DNA from: Hyphomicrobiales bacterium
Lineage (GTDB): Bacteria; Pseudomonadota; Alphaproteobacteria; Rhizobiales; Xanthobacteraceae
Direction: 5' to 3'
DNA length: 64,000 bases
NCBI GenBank assembly: GCA_017305715.1
Contig: JAFKKG010000035.1
Coordinates: 49,836-113,835 of the forward strand
The notes beneath the pieces are model-generated. The model had not been told where the DNA came from, did no database searches, and saw nothing but the letters and a program-made list of their open reading frames with translations. Shown here in pieces: positions 1 through 9,505 of this stretch. A program made the translations under genes and the position numbers. How positions within the stretch are numbered: position 1 is the first letter of the stretch; each line of letters begins with the position of its first letter.

Positions 1-31
1 CTGGCGTTCTCTCGCGTGTCGAGGTGTTCGA

Positions 32-802
32 ATGCCGACGGCGAATGGCGATCTTGAAACCTTTGCTGACCGTGGCCCTCTGTTGCGATGGCTGATCTTC
101 ACCGGGCTGTGGGTTTTTGCACTCGTCGTGCTGTGGCGCTTCGGTCTCATCCGGCAGATGATCGCGGGCGATCGCACCTATCTCTCGCTGATCATCGCCT
201 TGCTGTACGTCGCGACGTCCCTGCACTGCCTGTGGCGCACGATCGTGATTGCGCGCGAGGGCGACGCGGCGCGCCGCACCGGTGCATTGATCGCGTCCGG
301 ATCCGGTGGCCTCGATCTCGATGGCAACGCCGTCGTCGTCGCCGGCGCCGGCACACTTCCTGCCGGTCTGGTCGCGGCCCACATACGTGACCTTGCCGTC
401 AAGGCACGCCTGCAGGGGTTCCGAAAACTCGATCAGACCTTGCTGCTGCGCGGGCTTGCCAGCCGGCTGCGCGGCTCCAACCAGTTCGGCGCCTTCGCCA
501 GCGACACGCTGATGAAGCTCGGCCTGCTCGGCACGATCATCGGCTTCATCATGATGCTCGCGCCCATTGCGGGGCTGGATCCCGGCGATCGCAGCACGGT
601 CAGGTCCTCGATGAACCTGATGAGCGACGGCATGGCAGTCGCCATGTACACGACGCTTGCCGGTCTGGTCGGTTCGATCCTCGTCCGAATCCAATATTAC
701 ATGCTCGACGATGCGACCGCGAAGCTGTTCGCCTTCGCGGTCGGCCTGACGGAAGTCCGGGTGGTTTCGATTCTCGAGAACCGGCCTGAGGCGGCGGAAT
801 GA
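32..802 (+). CDS. MotA/TolQ/ExbB-like proton channel family protein
   Basis: A 256-residue inner-membrane protein with about four hydrophobic segments, near residues 18-41, 51-70, 157-180 and 200-222. The third carries GLLGTIIGF and the fourth AMYTTLAGLVGSI, which resemble the conserved pore helices of the MotA/TolQ/ExbB family that couples proton flow to work in the periplasm. The start has GAGG eight bases upstream. The stop overlaps the next gene (ATGA), and that product has ExbD-like topology, so the two probably form one complex. The same frame stays open to the left window edge, so a longer N-terminus cannot be excluded. Family call is fairly safe; the cargo or task is unknown. Confidence 0.7.
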   Translation: MPTANGDLETFADRGPLLRWLIFTGLWVFALVVLWRFGLIRQMIAGDRTYLSLIIALLYVATSLHCLWRTIVIAREGDAARRTGALIASGSGGLDLDGNAVVVAGAGTLPAGLVAAHIRDLAVKARLQGFRKLDQTLLLRGLASRLRGSNQFGAFASDTLMKLGLLGTIIGFIMMLAPIAGLDPGDRSTVRSSMNLMSDGMAVAMYTTLAGLVGSILVRIQYYMLDDATAKLFAFAVGLTEVRVVSILENRPEAAE

Positions 803-1431
803 TCGACGAATTCGAACTCATGCCGCAGGAGGAGCCGTTCGATCCGTTCGCGGTCATGCTGTTCAAGGCGCTGCAGGTCCTTGCCTTCCTGTTCTTCATC
901 GCCTTGCTGGCGATTGCCCCGGAGGCAAGGGACGGCAAGGTCGACAGCAAGGCCGAATTCCTCGTGACGATGGCCTGGCCCGACCAGCACCCGGACGACT
1001 TCGACATGTTCGTCCAGGACCCGCTGGGCAATATGGTCTGGTATCGGCGGCGCGAGGCGGGATTCATGCTGCTCGACCGCGACGATCGCGGCGGCGCCAA
1101 CGATTTCATCCTGGTCAACGGCCGCAAGGTGCTGTCGCCGATCCGCCAGGAGACGGTCAGCATCCGTGGCATCGTCGCCGGCGAATACACCGTGAATATC
1201 TATCATTTTATCGCGATGGGCCGCGAACCGGTACCGGTCTCGGTAAAGGTCGAAAAGCTCAACCCAACGGTTCAGGTCGTCCATTACGCGACGATGATGA
1301 TGGGAAGCGCGGGCACCGAACGTACCGCCGTCCGCTTTTCGATCGACGCAAGCGGCAGCGTCGTCGACGTCAATCATCTCGAGAAGTCGCTCTTGCAGAC
1401 ACTGCGCAACCGGCTCAGCAAGAGTGGCTGA
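799..1431 (+). CDS. Membrane-anchored protein with ExbD-like topology and a periplasmic beta-rich domain
   Basis: A 210-residue protein with a short cytosolic N-terminus, one transmembrane helix near residues 20-42 and a periplasmic remainder, the layout of ExbD/TolR/MotB partners. It overlaps the ExbB-like gene by four bases. The soluble part contains DFDMFVQDPLGNMVWY, a GGxNDF stretch and GEYTVNIYHF; this order resembles DUF2135/pre-peptidase-like beta-sandwich domains rather than a standard ExbD domain. That domain reading is inference from pattern only. No enzyme motif is visible. Likely the stator-type partner of the upstream channel protein. Confidence 0.55.
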   Translation: MIDEFELMPQEEPFDPFAVMLFKALQVLAFLFFIALLAIAPEARDGKVDSKAEFLVTMAWPDQHPDDFDMFVQDPLGNMVWYRRREAGFMLLDRDDRGGANDFILVNGRKVLSPIRQETVSIRGIVAGEYTVNIYHFIAMGREPVPVSVKVEKLNPTVQVVHYATMMMGSAGTERTAVRFSIDASGSVVDVNHLEKSLLQTLRNRLSKSG

Positions 1432-1433
1432 CG

Positions 1434-2045
1434 ATGGCATTGCAAAAGGAAATCCTCGGCCTGTCGGTAGCCTATGTGCTGCTGGCGGTTTTGTTGCTGA
1501 TCCTGGTCCTGCGCGCACGCGTTTCCTGGCCCCTCAAGGCCGCCGCCGTGCTCGTCACCAGCGTCTTTTACTGCGTGGCCTTCTTCCGCGTCGAAGGCCT
1601 GACCGGCTGGTCGGCGCCGACACCATTGCCCGCGCGATTCCAGTTATTATGGGCGCGCGTCGTCGAACCCAACCCGTTCGATCGCGACCCCGGCGCGGTG
1701 CATATCTGGATCGAGGAACTCGATGCCGCCAATCTCCCCAGCGGGCAGCCGCGGGCCCATCGCCTGCCCTATTCCGCCGCACTCGCCCATAAGGTGACGG
1801 CCGCGCGCGACGAGATCATGCAAGGCCACCCGCAGGGCGGACGTGCGGCCGACTACGGATCGGGCAATGGACAACCCGCGCCTGAAGGTCCTTCTGATGT
1901 CTCGACGCTACGCCCGACGGCAGCACCAGGCGGCGATCCCCTGAGCGGCGGTCCGCTCGATCTATCGTTCCTGACCGGTGAGGCCGGCAACATCGAATTC
2001 GCGCCACTGCCCGCTCCGATCCTTCCGCCCAAGGATACGCCCTGA
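1434..2045 (+). CDS. Hypothetical membrane protein, third gene of the ExbB-like cluster
   Basis: A 203-residue protein with two hydrophobic helices near residues 8-25 and 32-50, followed by a soluble tail of about 150 residues that is rich in Pro, Gly and Ala near its end. It starts two bases after the previous stop, so it is almost certainly co-transcribed and probably belongs to the same membrane machine. I recognise no family. The low-complexity C-terminal half (GSGNGQPAPEGPSD, LPAPILPPKD) looks disordered. Confidence 0.6.
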   Translation: MALQKEILGLSVAYVLLAVLLLILVLRARVSWPLKAAAVLVTSVFYCVAFFRVEGLTGWSAPTPLPARFQLLWARVVEPNPFDRDPGAVHIWIEELDAANLPSGQPRAHRLPYSAALAHKVTAARDEIMQGHPQGGRAADYGSGNGQPAPEGPSDVSTLRPTAAPGGDPLSGGPLDLSFLTGEAGNIEFAPLPAPILPPKDTP

Positions 2046-2164
2046 ACTCGATACGGCGCCTCAGGGTCAGGACGGAGGGCGATCTGCTGGAACCACGGGT
2101 TTCGGGTGGCGGGGCTACTCTCGCTGTTGTCTAATCGGGCGTTGCAATGTGCGAGGCGGTTCAG

Positions 2165-2419
2165 ATGAGACCATTGATCTGCGGTACGTTCGGCGCCCTG
2201 CTCGCCATCGGCCTCGCGTTGTCGGCCGAGGCACAGTACCGATCGCCGGCCGGGCAGCCGGCATCGAGCGCCGCAGACACACCCGCGACGCTGACCGGCA
2301 AGGAACGGCTCGGCAGGAAATGGACGGATGAGCAGCGGATCGACAATTGCAATGTGCCGATCGACAAGCGTGGATCCAAGCCGCGGCCGAGCACCTGCCC
2401 GCCGGTTCCGATGGGCTGA
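2165..2419 (+). CDS. Small secreted hypothetical protein
   Basis: An 84-residue protein with a clear Sec signal peptide (MRPLICGTFGALLAIGLALS, cleavage probably after AEA). The mature part is about 60 residues, hydrophilic, with two Cys (NCNVPID and STCPPVP) that could form one disulfide. An upstream in-frame ATG at 2147 would add six residues; the start at 2165 is preferred because GAGGCGG lies about six bases before it and the signal peptide then begins at residue 1. It converges on the next gene with only eight bases between the stops. Function unknown. Confidence 0.55.
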   Translation: MRPLICGTFGALLAIGLALSAEAQYRSPAGQPASSAADTPATLTGKERLGRKWTDEQRIDNCNVPIDKRGSKPRPSTCPPVPMG

Positions 2420-2427
2420 TCGGCTGT

Positions 2428-2820
2428 TCACACGCCGCCGGGCTGAACGTAGCAGAACACGTAACGGGCGCGGCTCATGAAGACGATGCCGTGCCCGGTA
2501 GGATTGGATCGGTCCCATTTGAGCTTGTGGGGCGGGATTTCGATTTCCGTCCCGTTCTCGACGTGCGGTCGGCCAAGCGGCCCATCCGGCCGATCGTCGG
2601 TCACGCGTGCGTAGGTCTTGCCGTCCCGGACGTGGATTTCATCAGCCCAGTAGGCGTCGGCTTCGCCACAGCACGATGCATTGGGAGCATCGGGCTGCAT
2701 CAGGGACTGGTACCATTGGCGGATGGCAGGATCGGAGCTTTCCCACTGGCCGAGGTCGCGCGCGCCGAGCCCTGTCGTAAGATAACCGAACATGACGAGA
2801 AAAAGGATGATTCGCTTCAT
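2428..2820 (-). CDS. Secreted hypothetical protein with CCGEAD motif
   Basis: A 130-residue protein starting MKRIILFLVMFGYLTTGLG, a signal peptide. The start at 2820 is chosen over an upstream in-frame start at 2874 because AGGAG lies just upstream and the hydrophobic leader then begins the protein. The mature domain holds NASCCGEADAYWADEI, a repeated DGK/DDRPDG region and a C-terminal YVFCYVQPGGV, giving three Cys. I recognise this only as a conserved small periplasmic protein type; no activity can be assigned. Confidence 0.6.
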   Translation of the reverse strand: MKRIILFLVMFGYLTTGLGARDLGQWESSDPAIRQWYQSLMQPDAPNASCCGEADAYWADEIHVRDGKTYARVTDDRPDGPLGRPHVENGTEIEIPPHKLKWDRSNPTGHGIVFMSRARYVFCYVQPGGV

Positions 2821-3005
2821 CCGTCCCGCTCCTGAGTCTCCGGCGAGATAAGTAAAGCAATGTTCGTGCCGCAAAAATAGACCGTAACAAACCGGACAGG
2901 CAAGGCTTCCATCGCGCGCGAATCACAGCGCCATGCAGGCGTCGATCAGCCCATCGGGTTCAGGTTGTTGGGGTCGCGGTTGCGGATGAAACGGCGGCGC
3001 TGCAA

Positions 3006-3974
3006 TCAGGACGCGTCGGACGACGGCGTCGCGTGCTGGGTCTTCTGGATGGAAGACGGAACGATGCCGAAAAACCGGCGGAAGACCCGGCTGAAATGCG
3101 ACGAACTCGAAAAGCCCCATGAAAACGCGACATCCGTGACGGTCTTGCCCGCGTGGGTTTCCAGCTCGTGGCGGCAGTTCTGCAATCGTGCCTGCCAGAT
3201 ATAGTCGCTGACCGTCATGCCCCTGTCGCTGAAGAGCATGTGCAGATAGCGCTTGGTGCAGCCCAATGCAGCGGAAATCTGGTCGATGCAGAGATCGGGG
3301 TCGCGCAGATGTTCGCGAATGAAGGCCTGCGCGCGGATATACATCGCCTCGGGGCCGCCGCGATCGAAACTCGCGTCCGCCTCGCGCAACGGCAACAGCA
3401 GGAGATCGATCAGCGAATCGGCGACGACGACAGCGTTGTTCGGCGACAGTTTCGCGGCCTGGTCGAATGCCGCATGCACGAAGTCATAGGCGATCCGGCC
3501 GGTGCCCGTGCGCGCCGAAAGCTTGCACGCCGACATCTTCGCCGGATGGAAACCGCGCTCCTGCAGCAGCGCCTTCGGTACGATCACCACATCGTGCCGC
3601 GTCAACGCCGGACTGACGATCGTATGCGGACACGAGACGTCATAGGCAAGGCAATCGCCTGGCATCAGGTCGATGCGCCGGCCCTCCTGCTCGAAATAGG
3701 AAACGCCGTGCGTCTGGAACAATATCTTGACGTAGGGATGCTCGCTGGCTTTGGAACGGGACACGGTGTGCGCGATCCGATGCTGGCTGACCTCGATCTG
3801 GCAGAGCTTCAGCTTCGAGACCGTCGTGTAGTTGACCCGCGCTTCGAGCGATGAAGCCTGCAGCGGATCGATGTCGAATTGCCCGCAAAGATCCGTCAGT
3901 GCGTCCGACCAGCACTGGATCTGCTTCTTCGGCGACAATCCCGAGGTGGTAAGCGAGTGGACCGTATCAGACAT
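3006..3974 (-). CDS. AraC family transcriptional regulator with AraC_binding_2-type N-domain
   Basis: A 322-residue regulator. Residues about 20-190 form the cupin-like N-terminal sensing domain found in FeaR/XylS-like regulators ([20 protein letters not shown]). Residues about 215-310 form the double helix-turn-helix of AraC proteins, with [17 protein letters not shown] and the signature [22 protein letters not shown]. It is transcribed away from xoxF across a 397-base intergenic region, so it is a good candidate regulator of the C1 genes or of itself. No partner signal is visible in the protein, so the effector is unknown. Confidence 0.85.
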   Translation of the reverse strand: MSDTVHSLTTSGLSPKKQIQCWSDALTDLCGQFDIDPLQASSLEARVNYTTVSKLKLCQIEVSQHRIAHTVSRSKASEHPYVKILFQTHGVSYFEQEGRRIDLMPGDCLAYDVSCPHTIVSPALTRHDVVIVPKALLQERGFHPAKMSACKLSARTGTGRIAYDFVHAAFDQAAKLSPNNAVVVADSLIDLLLLPLREADASFDRGGPEAMYIRAQAFIREHLRDPDLCIDQISAALGCTKRYLHMLFSDRGMTVSDYIWQARLQNCRHELETHAGKTVTDVAFSWGFSSSSHFSRVFRRFFGIVPSSIQKTQHATPSSDAS

Positions 3975-4371
3975 TTCCAGCCACCGATTCGAGAAGCGTG
4001 ACTATTGCCGCGAGAGACTCGGTCACGGTGAAGCGACATTACCTCAATTTAGAAAGGTCTTTGACCCAAGCACCGCATGTCCCGGCATCCACTCGACAAT
4101 CCTCCGACTTAGTTTCTGCGCCGTCAAGGGAAAGGTTCGCATCCGATCGTACGCCATCGTTGTAGTGCGCTGCACAGCACGGTTGCCTCATGTGTGGCAG
4201 CCCCGGGGTGATTTGACTCGAATCCAGAAAAATCGCCGGGGTTCGCTTTGGAGCAAACGGCCTTCCCTCTTGGGCAAGTTTCCCGTTTCCGAACGGGATA
4301 TGGATACCCCACAAAATGGAAAAAAGCGGTCCGCCTCGGCGGAACCGGAAGTTCATCAGTGGGAGGACGCA
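3975..4371 (+). promoter_or_regulatory. Intergenic region between divergent araC-type gene and xoxF
   Basis: 397 bases without a gene that must hold the promoters of both divergent genes. The reading frame of xoxF is open back through it, but the residues are not protein-like. The only clear structure is an inverted repeat at 4281-4298. A TTGACT at the middle of the region has no acceptable -10 box. The ribosome-binding site GGGAGG at 4361-4366 serves xoxF. Confidence 0.5.
4281..4298. promoter_or_regulatory. Inverted repeat upstream of xoxF, possible operator
   Basis: Perfect 7-base arms TCCCGTT and AACGGGA separated by TCCG, 74 bases before the xoxF start codon. It could bind a dimeric regulator such as the divergent AraC-type protein, or form a small leader hairpin. 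Role is inference. Confidence 0.35.
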
Positions 4372-6177
4372 ATGCGCAAAGTGCTATTTGCAACTTGTCT
4401 TGGTTCCATGGCGGCGTTTGCCACGGGTAGCGCCGTTGCCAATGACGAATTGATCAAGATGTCGCAGAACCCGAAGGACTGGGTGATGCCGGCCGGCGAC
4501 TACGCCAATACGCGCTACTCGAAGCTCAACCAGATCACGGCCGCCAATGTCAGCAAGCTCCAGGTCGCCTGGACGTTCTCGACCGGCGTGCTGCGCGGCC
4601 ACGAGGGCGGCCCGCTCATCGTCGGCAACATGATGTACGTTCATACGCCGTTCCCAAACAAGGTCTATGCTCTTGACCTATCCAAGGAGAACCAGATCGT
4701 CTGGAAGTACGAGCCCAAGCAGGACCCGAACGTCATCCCGGTGATGTGCTGCGATACGGTCAACCGCGGCGTAGCCTATGGCGACGGCAAGATCTTCCTG
4801 CACCAGGCCGACACCACGCTGGTCGCCCTCGATGCCAAGACCGGCAAGGTCGAGTGGTCGGTGAAGAACGGCGATCCCGGCAAGGGCGCGACAGGCACCT
4901 CCGCGCCGCTCGTCGTCAAGGACAAGGTCATGATTGGTATTTCCGGCGGCGAGTTCGGCGTGCAGTGTCACGTCACCGCCTACGATATCAAATCTGGCAA
5001 GCAGGTATGGCGGGCCTACTCCGAAGGGCCGGACGACCAGATCCTGGTCGACCCCGAGAAGACGACCGATCTCGGCAAGCCGATCGGCAAGGATTCGAGC
5101 CTCAAGACCTGGCAGGGCGATCAGTGGAAGATCGGCGGCGGCTGCACGTGGGGCTGGCTGTCCTATGATCCCTCTCTGAACATGGTCTATTACGGCTCGG
5201 GAAACCCCTCGACCTGGAACCCGAAGCAGCGCCCGGGCGACAACAAATGGTCGATGACCATCTTCGCGCGCAATGCCGATACCGGCATGGCCCGCTGGGT
5301 CTACCAGATGACGCCCCATGATGAATGGGACTATGACGGCGTCAACGAAATGATCCTCAGCGATCAGCAGTTGAATGGCGCGGAGCGCAAGCTGCTCACC
5401 CATTTCGACCGCAACGGGCTCGCCTATACGCTCGACCGCACCAACGGCGAATTGCTGGTGGCCGAGAAGTACGATCCGAAGGTCAACTGGACCACCGGCG
5501 TCGACATGAACAAGAGCTCGCCGACCTACGGCCGTCCCAAGGTTGTCAGTCAATATTCGACCGAACAGACCGGCGAAGACAAGAATACCAAGGGCGTCTG
5601 CCCGGCCGCGCTCGGCACCAAGGACGAGCAGCCGGCGGCCTATTCACCGGACACGCAGCTGTTCTACGTGCCGACCAACCACGTCTGCATGGACTATGAA
5701 CCGTTCAAGGTGAGCTATACCGCAGGCCAGCCCTATGTCGGGGCAACGCTTTCGATGTATCCGCCTCCCGGCGAATCCCACATGGGCAATTTCATCGCCT
5801 GGGACAACAAGACCGGCAAGATCATCTGGTCGAACAAGGAGCAGTTCTCGGTGTGGTCCGGCGCGCTCGCGACCGCCGGCGGCGTGGTGTTTTACGGAAC
5901 GCTCGAAGGCTACCTGAAGGCGGTCGACGCCAAGACGGGCAAGGAACTCTACAAGTTCAAGACCCCGTCCGGCATCATCGGCAACGTCACGACCTATGAG
6001 AACGGTGGCAGGCAGTACATCGCAGTGCTGTCCGGCGTCGGCGGCTGGGCCGGTATCGGCCTTGCAGCCGGCCTGACCGATCCGACCGCGGGTCTCGGCG
6101 CCGTCGGTGGCTACGCCGCGTTGAGCAACTACACCTCGCTCGGCGGCAGCCTCACGGTATTCGCTCTGCCGCAGTGA
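4372..6177 (+). CDS. xoxF: Lanthanide-dependent PQQ methanol dehydrogenase, XoxF type
   Basis: A 601-residue periplasmic quinoprotein oxidising methanol to formaldehyde (and possibly formaldehyde further), passing electrons to a cytochrome c. The signal peptide is residues 1-23 (cleaved near AVA-ND). The adjacent cysteine pair C126-C127 is the PQQ disulfide ring of this family. Metal-site residues are E194, N278, the catalytic D320 in HDEWDYDG, and D322. An Asp two residues after the catalytic Asp is the mark of XoxF; calcium-type MxaF has Ala there. The start is set by GGGAGG six bases upstream; an in-frame extension reaching into the araC-type gene is not credible. Followed by its cytochrome c and formaldehyde-handling genes. 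No mxaI-like small subunit is present. Confidence 0.95.
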   Translation: MRKVLFATCLGSMAAFATGSAVANDELIKMSQNPKDWVMPAGDYANTRYSKLNQITAANVSKLQVAWTFSTGVLRGHEGGPLIVGNMMYVHTPFPNKVYALDLSKENQIVWKYEPKQDPNVIPVMCCDTVNRGVAYGDGKIFLHQADTTLVALDAKTGKVEWSVKNGDPGKGATGTSAPLVVKDKVMIGISGGEFGVQCHVTAYDIKSGKQVWRAYSEGPDDQILVDPEKTTDLGKPIGKDSSLKTWQGDQWKIGGGCTWGWLSYDPSLNMVYYGSGNPSTWNPKQRPGDNKWSMTIFARNADTGMARWVYQMTPHDEWDYDGVNEMILSDQQLNGAERKLLTHFDRNGLAYTLDRTNGELLVAEKYDPKVNWTTGVDMNKSSPTYGRPKVVSQYSTEQTGEDKNTKGVCPAALGTKDEQPAAYSPDTQLFYVPTNHVCMDYEPFKVSYTAGQPYVGATLSMYPPPGESHMGNFIAWDNKTGKIIWSNKEQFSVWSGALATAGGVVFYGTLEGYLKAVDAKTGKELYKFKTPSGIIGNVTTYENGGRQYIAVLSGVGGWAGIGLAAGLTDPTAGLGAVGGYAALSNYTSLGGSLTVFALPQ

Positions 6178-6252
6178 ACTGAGCGATCGATGTTCCGGCG
6201 CGTGGAATCCATGCGCCGGAACACCTGCCACCGAATCCCGAGGGACAAGCTC

Positions 6253-6771
6253 TTGCGTACAATCTGGTTTGTGGGCGCCGCGATGATCCTCGTGGTATCC
6301 GGCGGAATGACGTCAGCCGAGAACGCGAGCGATCCGACCGCCGTCAAGTCCGAGGACGGAAAGTATTTCGACAAGGATGGCAATCCGACCTTCAAGGTCG
6401 CCGCTGACGGCACGGTGGATTGGTACACGTATTCCGGATACCGCCGCTATCATTCGGAATGCCACGTCTGCCATGGCCCCGACGGAATGGGATCGACCTA
6501 TGCCCCTGCCCTCGCGGATTCGCTCAAGACCATGAGTTACGGCGACTTCGTCAGCGTGGTCGCAAGCGGCCGCAAGAACGTGAGTTCGTCGCAGGAGAAC
6601 GTGATGCCGGCGCTCGGCGATAATCCGAACGTCGCCTGCTACATGGACGACCTCTACATCTATCTGCGCGCCCGCGCCAATGACGCGGTCGGGCGTGCGC
6701 GTCCGGCGAAGAAGGAAGACAAGACGGATGCCTACACCCAGGCGGAGAATTCCTGCATGAGCAGGAAATGA
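6253..6771 (+). CDS. Cytochrome c, probable electron acceptor of XoxF
   Basis: A periplasmic c-type cytochrome of 172 residues from the proposed TTG start. One haem site, CHVCHGPDG, with a downstream Met (NVMPALGD) as likely sixth ligand. GAGGGA lies about eight bases before TTG 6253, and the protein then begins directly with the signal peptide RTIWFVGAAMILVVSGGMTSA; ATG codons at 6190 or 6211 would add a charged 14-21 residue extension and lack good ribosome-binding sites. It lies 75 bases after xoxF, the position of xoxG in other bacteria, so it most likely accepts electrons from XoxF. No xoxJ-like periplasmic binding protein follows. Confidence 0.85.
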   Translation: MRTIWFVGAAMILVVSGGMTSAENASDPTAVKSEDGKYFDKDGNPTFKVAADGTVDWYTYSGYRRYHSECHVCHGPDGMGSTYAPALADSLKTMSYGDFVSVVASGRKNVSSSQENVMPALGDNPNVACYMDDLYIYLRARANDAVGRARPAKKEDKTDAYTQAENSCMSRK

Positions 6772-6843
6772 CCGGTGGACGCCTGCAATAGCTGCTCACG
6801 CCGTGTTCTGGTGGCGGCATGACCTGCGACAATGGAGTTGAGA

Positions 6844-7953
6844 ATGAAGACCCGCGCTGCCGTCGCGTTCGAAGCCAAGAAGCCTCTGGAGATCATCGAA
6901 GTCGATCTCGATGGACCGAAGGCCGGTGAAGTCCTCGTCGAAATAAAGGCAACCGGGATCTGTCACACCGATGCCTATACGCTCGACGGTTTCGACAGCG
7001 AGGGGATCTTTCCTTCGATCCTCGGCCATGAGGGCGCCGGCATCGTGCGCGAGGTCGGCCCCGGGGTCATTTCGGTGAAGCCGGGTGACCACGTCATCCC
7101 GCTCTACACGCCCGAATGCCGCCAGTGCAAAAGCTGCCTCAGTCAAAAGACGAATCTGTGCACTGCAATTCGCGCCACGCAGGGCAAGGGCGTGATGCCC
7201 GACGGCACATCGCGCTTCAGCTACAAGGGCAAACCCGTCTTCCATTACATGGGGTGCTCGACCTTCTCGAACTTCACCGTGCTGCCGGAAATCGCGGTGG
7301 CCAAAATCCGCGAAGACGCCCCGTTCGACAAGAGCTGCTACATCGGCTGCGGCGTGACGACTGGCGTCGGCGCGGTGGTCAACACCGCCAGGGTCACGCC
7401 GGGCGCCAATGTCGTCGTGTTCGGGCTTGGCGGAATCGGCCTCAACGTGATTCAGGGCGCAAAAATGGTGGGCGCCGACAAGATCATCGGGGTCGATATC
7501 AACGACAGCAAGAACGAATGGGGCCGCCGCTTCGGGATGACGCATTTCGTCAACCCGACCAAGGTCGGCGGCGACATCGTTGCGCATCTGGTCACGCTGA
7601 CCGACGGCGGCGCCGACTACACCTTCGACTGCACCGGCAATACGACCGTGATGCGCCAGGCGCTCGAGGCGTGCCATCGCGGCTGGGGCGTCTCTGTCGT
7701 GATCGGGGTTGCCGAATCCGGCAAGGAAATCGCGACCCGGCCGTTCCAGCTCGTCACCGGCCGGGTGTGGAAAGGCACCGCGTTCGGCGGCGCGCGCGGC
7801 CGCACTGACGTGCCGAAAATCGTCGACTGGTACATGAACGGAAAGATCGAGATCGACCCGATGATCACCCATGTTCTCAAGCTGGAGGAAATCAACAAGG
7901 GCTTCGATCTGATGCACGAGGGCAAGTCGATCCGTTCGGTCGTCGTCTTCTAG
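6844..7953 (+). CDS. frmA: S-(hydroxymethyl)glutathione dehydrogenase / class III alcohol dehydrogenase
   Basis: A 369-residue cytosolic zinc dehydrogenase that oxidises S-hydroxymethylglutathione to S-formylglutathione with NAD. Catalytic zinc ligands are C40 (GICHTDAY) and H62 (GHEGAG) with a further Cys in [11 protein letters not shown]; structural zinc ligands are C92, C95, C98 and C106. The nucleotide-binding GLGGIG motif follows. The start at 6844 gives the standard family length and sits after GGAG; ATG 6832 would add four residues. It detoxifies the formaldehyde made by XoxF. Called flhA or adhC in other genomes. The next enzyme, S-formylglutathione hydrolase, is not in this window. 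Confidence 0.93.
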   Translation: MKTRAAVAFEAKKPLEIIEVDLDGPKAGEVLVEIKATGICHTDAYTLDGFDSEGIFPSILGHEGAGIVREVGPGVISVKPGDHVIPLYTPECRQCKSCLSQKTNLCTAIRATQGKGVMPDGTSRFSYKGKPVFHYMGCSTFSNFTVLPEIAVAKIREDAPFDKSCYIGCGVTTGVGAVVNTARVTPGANVVVFGLGGIGLNVIQGAKMVGADKIIGVDINDSKNEWGRRFGMTHFVNPTKVGGDIVAHLVTLTDGGADYTFDCTGNTTVMRQALEACHRGWGVSVVIGVAESGKEIATRPFQLVTGRVWKGTAFGGARGRTDVPKIVDWYMNGKIEIDPMITHVLKLEEINKGFDLMHEGKSIRSVVVF

Positions 7954-7987
7954 AGTCAAAGAGCGTCAAACATAGGAGGATAGGCCC

Positions 7988-8557
7988 ATGACTGTTCATA
8001 TCCACCCGTCGGTCGACAACGGCGTCAAGAAGGGCTCGGGCAGTTTTGCCGGCGGCACCCTTGTCTGCAAGTGCCGCGACAAACCGGTCAAGGTCGGCGT
8101 CAAGGGCGACGTCGCCCATAATCACGCCTGCGGCTGCACCCAGTGCTGGAAGCCGGAGGGGGCGACCTTCTCGGTCGTCGCCGTCGTGCCACGCGAAAAT
8201 GTGACGGTGCTGGAAAACGGCGACAAGCTTCACATCATCGATGCCTCGAAGACCATTCAGCGGCATGCCTGCAAGGCCTGCGGTACGCATATGTACGGCC
8301 GGATCGAGAACAAGGGACATCCGTTCTACGGCCTCGACTTCATCCATCCCGAACTGTTCCAGGAAACCGGTTCGGCCGCGCCGGGTTTTGCGGCCTTTGT
8401 ATCGTCGGTGATCGAATCCGGAGTCCCCCCGTCTGATATGCCGGGAATCAGGTCCCGCCTCACGGAACTCGGGCTCGAGCCCTATGACTGCCTGTCTCCG
8501 GCATTGATGGACGCGATCGCCACCCACGTGGCGAAATCGAGATCAAAAGCGGCGTGA
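7988..8557 (+). CDS. gfa: S-(hydroxymethyl)glutathione synthase (Gfa)
   Basis: A 189-residue zinc protein of the GFA family, credited with speeding the condensation of formaldehyde with glutathione. The Cys pattern fits: C27-K-C29, C48-G-C50-TQ-C53, and a later CKACGTH. AGGAGG lies upstream, and the gene follows the dehydrogenase by 34 bases, so the two act as one formaldehyde-removal unit. Some family members have been questioned as true catalysts and may serve as glutathione carriers. Confidence 0.9.
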   Translation: MTVHIHPSVDNGVKKGSGSFAGGTLVCKCRDKPVKVGVKGDVAHNHACGCTQCWKPEGATFSVVAVVPRENVTVLENGDKLHIIDASKTIQRHACKACGTHMYGRIENKGHPFYGLDFIHPELFQETGSAAPGFAAFVSSVIESGVPPSDMPGIRSRLTELGLEPYDCLSPALMDAIATHVAKSRSKAA

Positions 8558-8575
8558 CCTTGCTATCGCCCGCGA

Positions 8576-8603
8576 CCGCCGGCACGGCACTTGCCGCCGG
8601 CGG
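8576..8603. terminator. GC-rich hairpin between convergent gfa and lysR-type genes
   Basis: Perfect 8-base arms CCGCCGGC and GCCGGCGG with a 12-base loop, in the 54-base gap between two converging genes. No U-tract follows on either strand, so it is a possible bidirectional stop or 3-prime-end stabiliser, not a canonical intrinsic terminator. Confidence 0.4.
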
Positions 8604-8611
8604 AGCCGCGC

Positions 8612-9505
8612 TCAGAACTCGTTCAGGAATCGCTTGTCGCGTTCGAAGATGTGGGCGAGATGACGGCTGACCGAGCGGACACGGCTCATGAATTCGATAT
8701 CTTCGTGGACCGACAGGAAAACGTCACGATAGACCTTGATCTCATCGCTGAGGATCGGGATCAGCGCCGGATTGGCCTTGGCCGAGAACAGCGGCAGCAA
8801 CCCGATCCCCGCGCCTGCGGCCACGGCGTTCTGTTGCGCATGCATGCTCGATGAGCGGAACGCGACGTTGGAGGGCTCGAGCACGTCCAGCAGCCAATGA
8901 ACCGGCTGGATCGCGATCAGGTCTTCGACATAGTCGATGAAGGTGTGGGATGCCAGATCGGCCCGATCGGCCGGCATGCCGCGACGGTCGAGATAGGCGG
9001 AGCTCGCATACAGAGCGAGGCGAAACGATCCGACCTTCTTGACGACGAGCCGCTGCCCGTCCGGATGCACGAAGCTGATGAAGATGTCGGCCTCGCGCTT
9101 GGTCAGGCTGATCAGGTGCCGCTCGGTCACGAGCTCGACCGTTATGCCCGGATTTCGCGCCGCCAGTTCCGCGAAACGCTCCGCCAGAAAGAAGGCGCCG
9201 ATTCCTTCCATGGTGGCGACGCGCACCCTCCCCGTGGCCGTGCTCGCGTCCGAACCGAGCGCCTGTTGCACGGAAGAGGCTTCCTGTTCGATGCGCTCGG
9301 CAATGGCGAACAGGCGATGACCATGTTCGGTCAGAACGAAACCATCCGGCTTGCGGTCGAACAGCTTGACCGAGAGATTCTTTTCCAGCTCGGCGATGCG
9401 CCGGCTAACGGTGGTGTGGTCGACTTTCAGTCGCCGCGCGGCCGGCGCAAGCCGGCTTTGACGCGCCAGTTCCAGGAAATAGACCAGATCGTTCCAATCG
9501 AACAC
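8612..9505 (-). CDS. LysR family transcriptional regulator
   Basis: A 297-residue regulator with an N-terminal winged helix (FLELARQSRLAPAARRLKVD then HTTVSRRIAELEKNLSVKLF) and a periplasmic-binding-fold effector domain from about residue 90. It starts with GTG at 9505. It lies immediately downstream of the aldoxime dehydratase-nitrilase operon in the same direction and convergent with gfa, so either cluster could be its target; LysR proteins are usually divergent from their targets, which makes assignment uncertain here. Confidence 0.88.
   Translation of the reverse strand: MFDWNDLVYFLELARQSRLAPAARRLKVDHTTVSRRIAELEKNLSVKLFDRKPDGFVLTEHGHRLFAIAERIEQEASSVQQALGSDASTATGRVRVATMEGIGAFFLAERFAELAARNPGITVELVTERHLISLTKREADIFISFVHPDGQRLVVKKVGSFRLALYASSAYLDRRGMPADRADLASHTFIDYVEDLIAIQPVHWLLDVLEPSNVAFRSSSMHAQQNAVAAGAGIGLLPLFSAKANPALIPILSDEIKVYRDVFLSVHEDIEFMSRVRSVSRHLAHIFERDKRFLNEF

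Noticed and set aside
3832-4371. 180-codon N-terminal extension of xoxF
   Set aside because: It overlaps the araC-type gene and precedes a clear ribosome-binding site and signal peptide at 4372.
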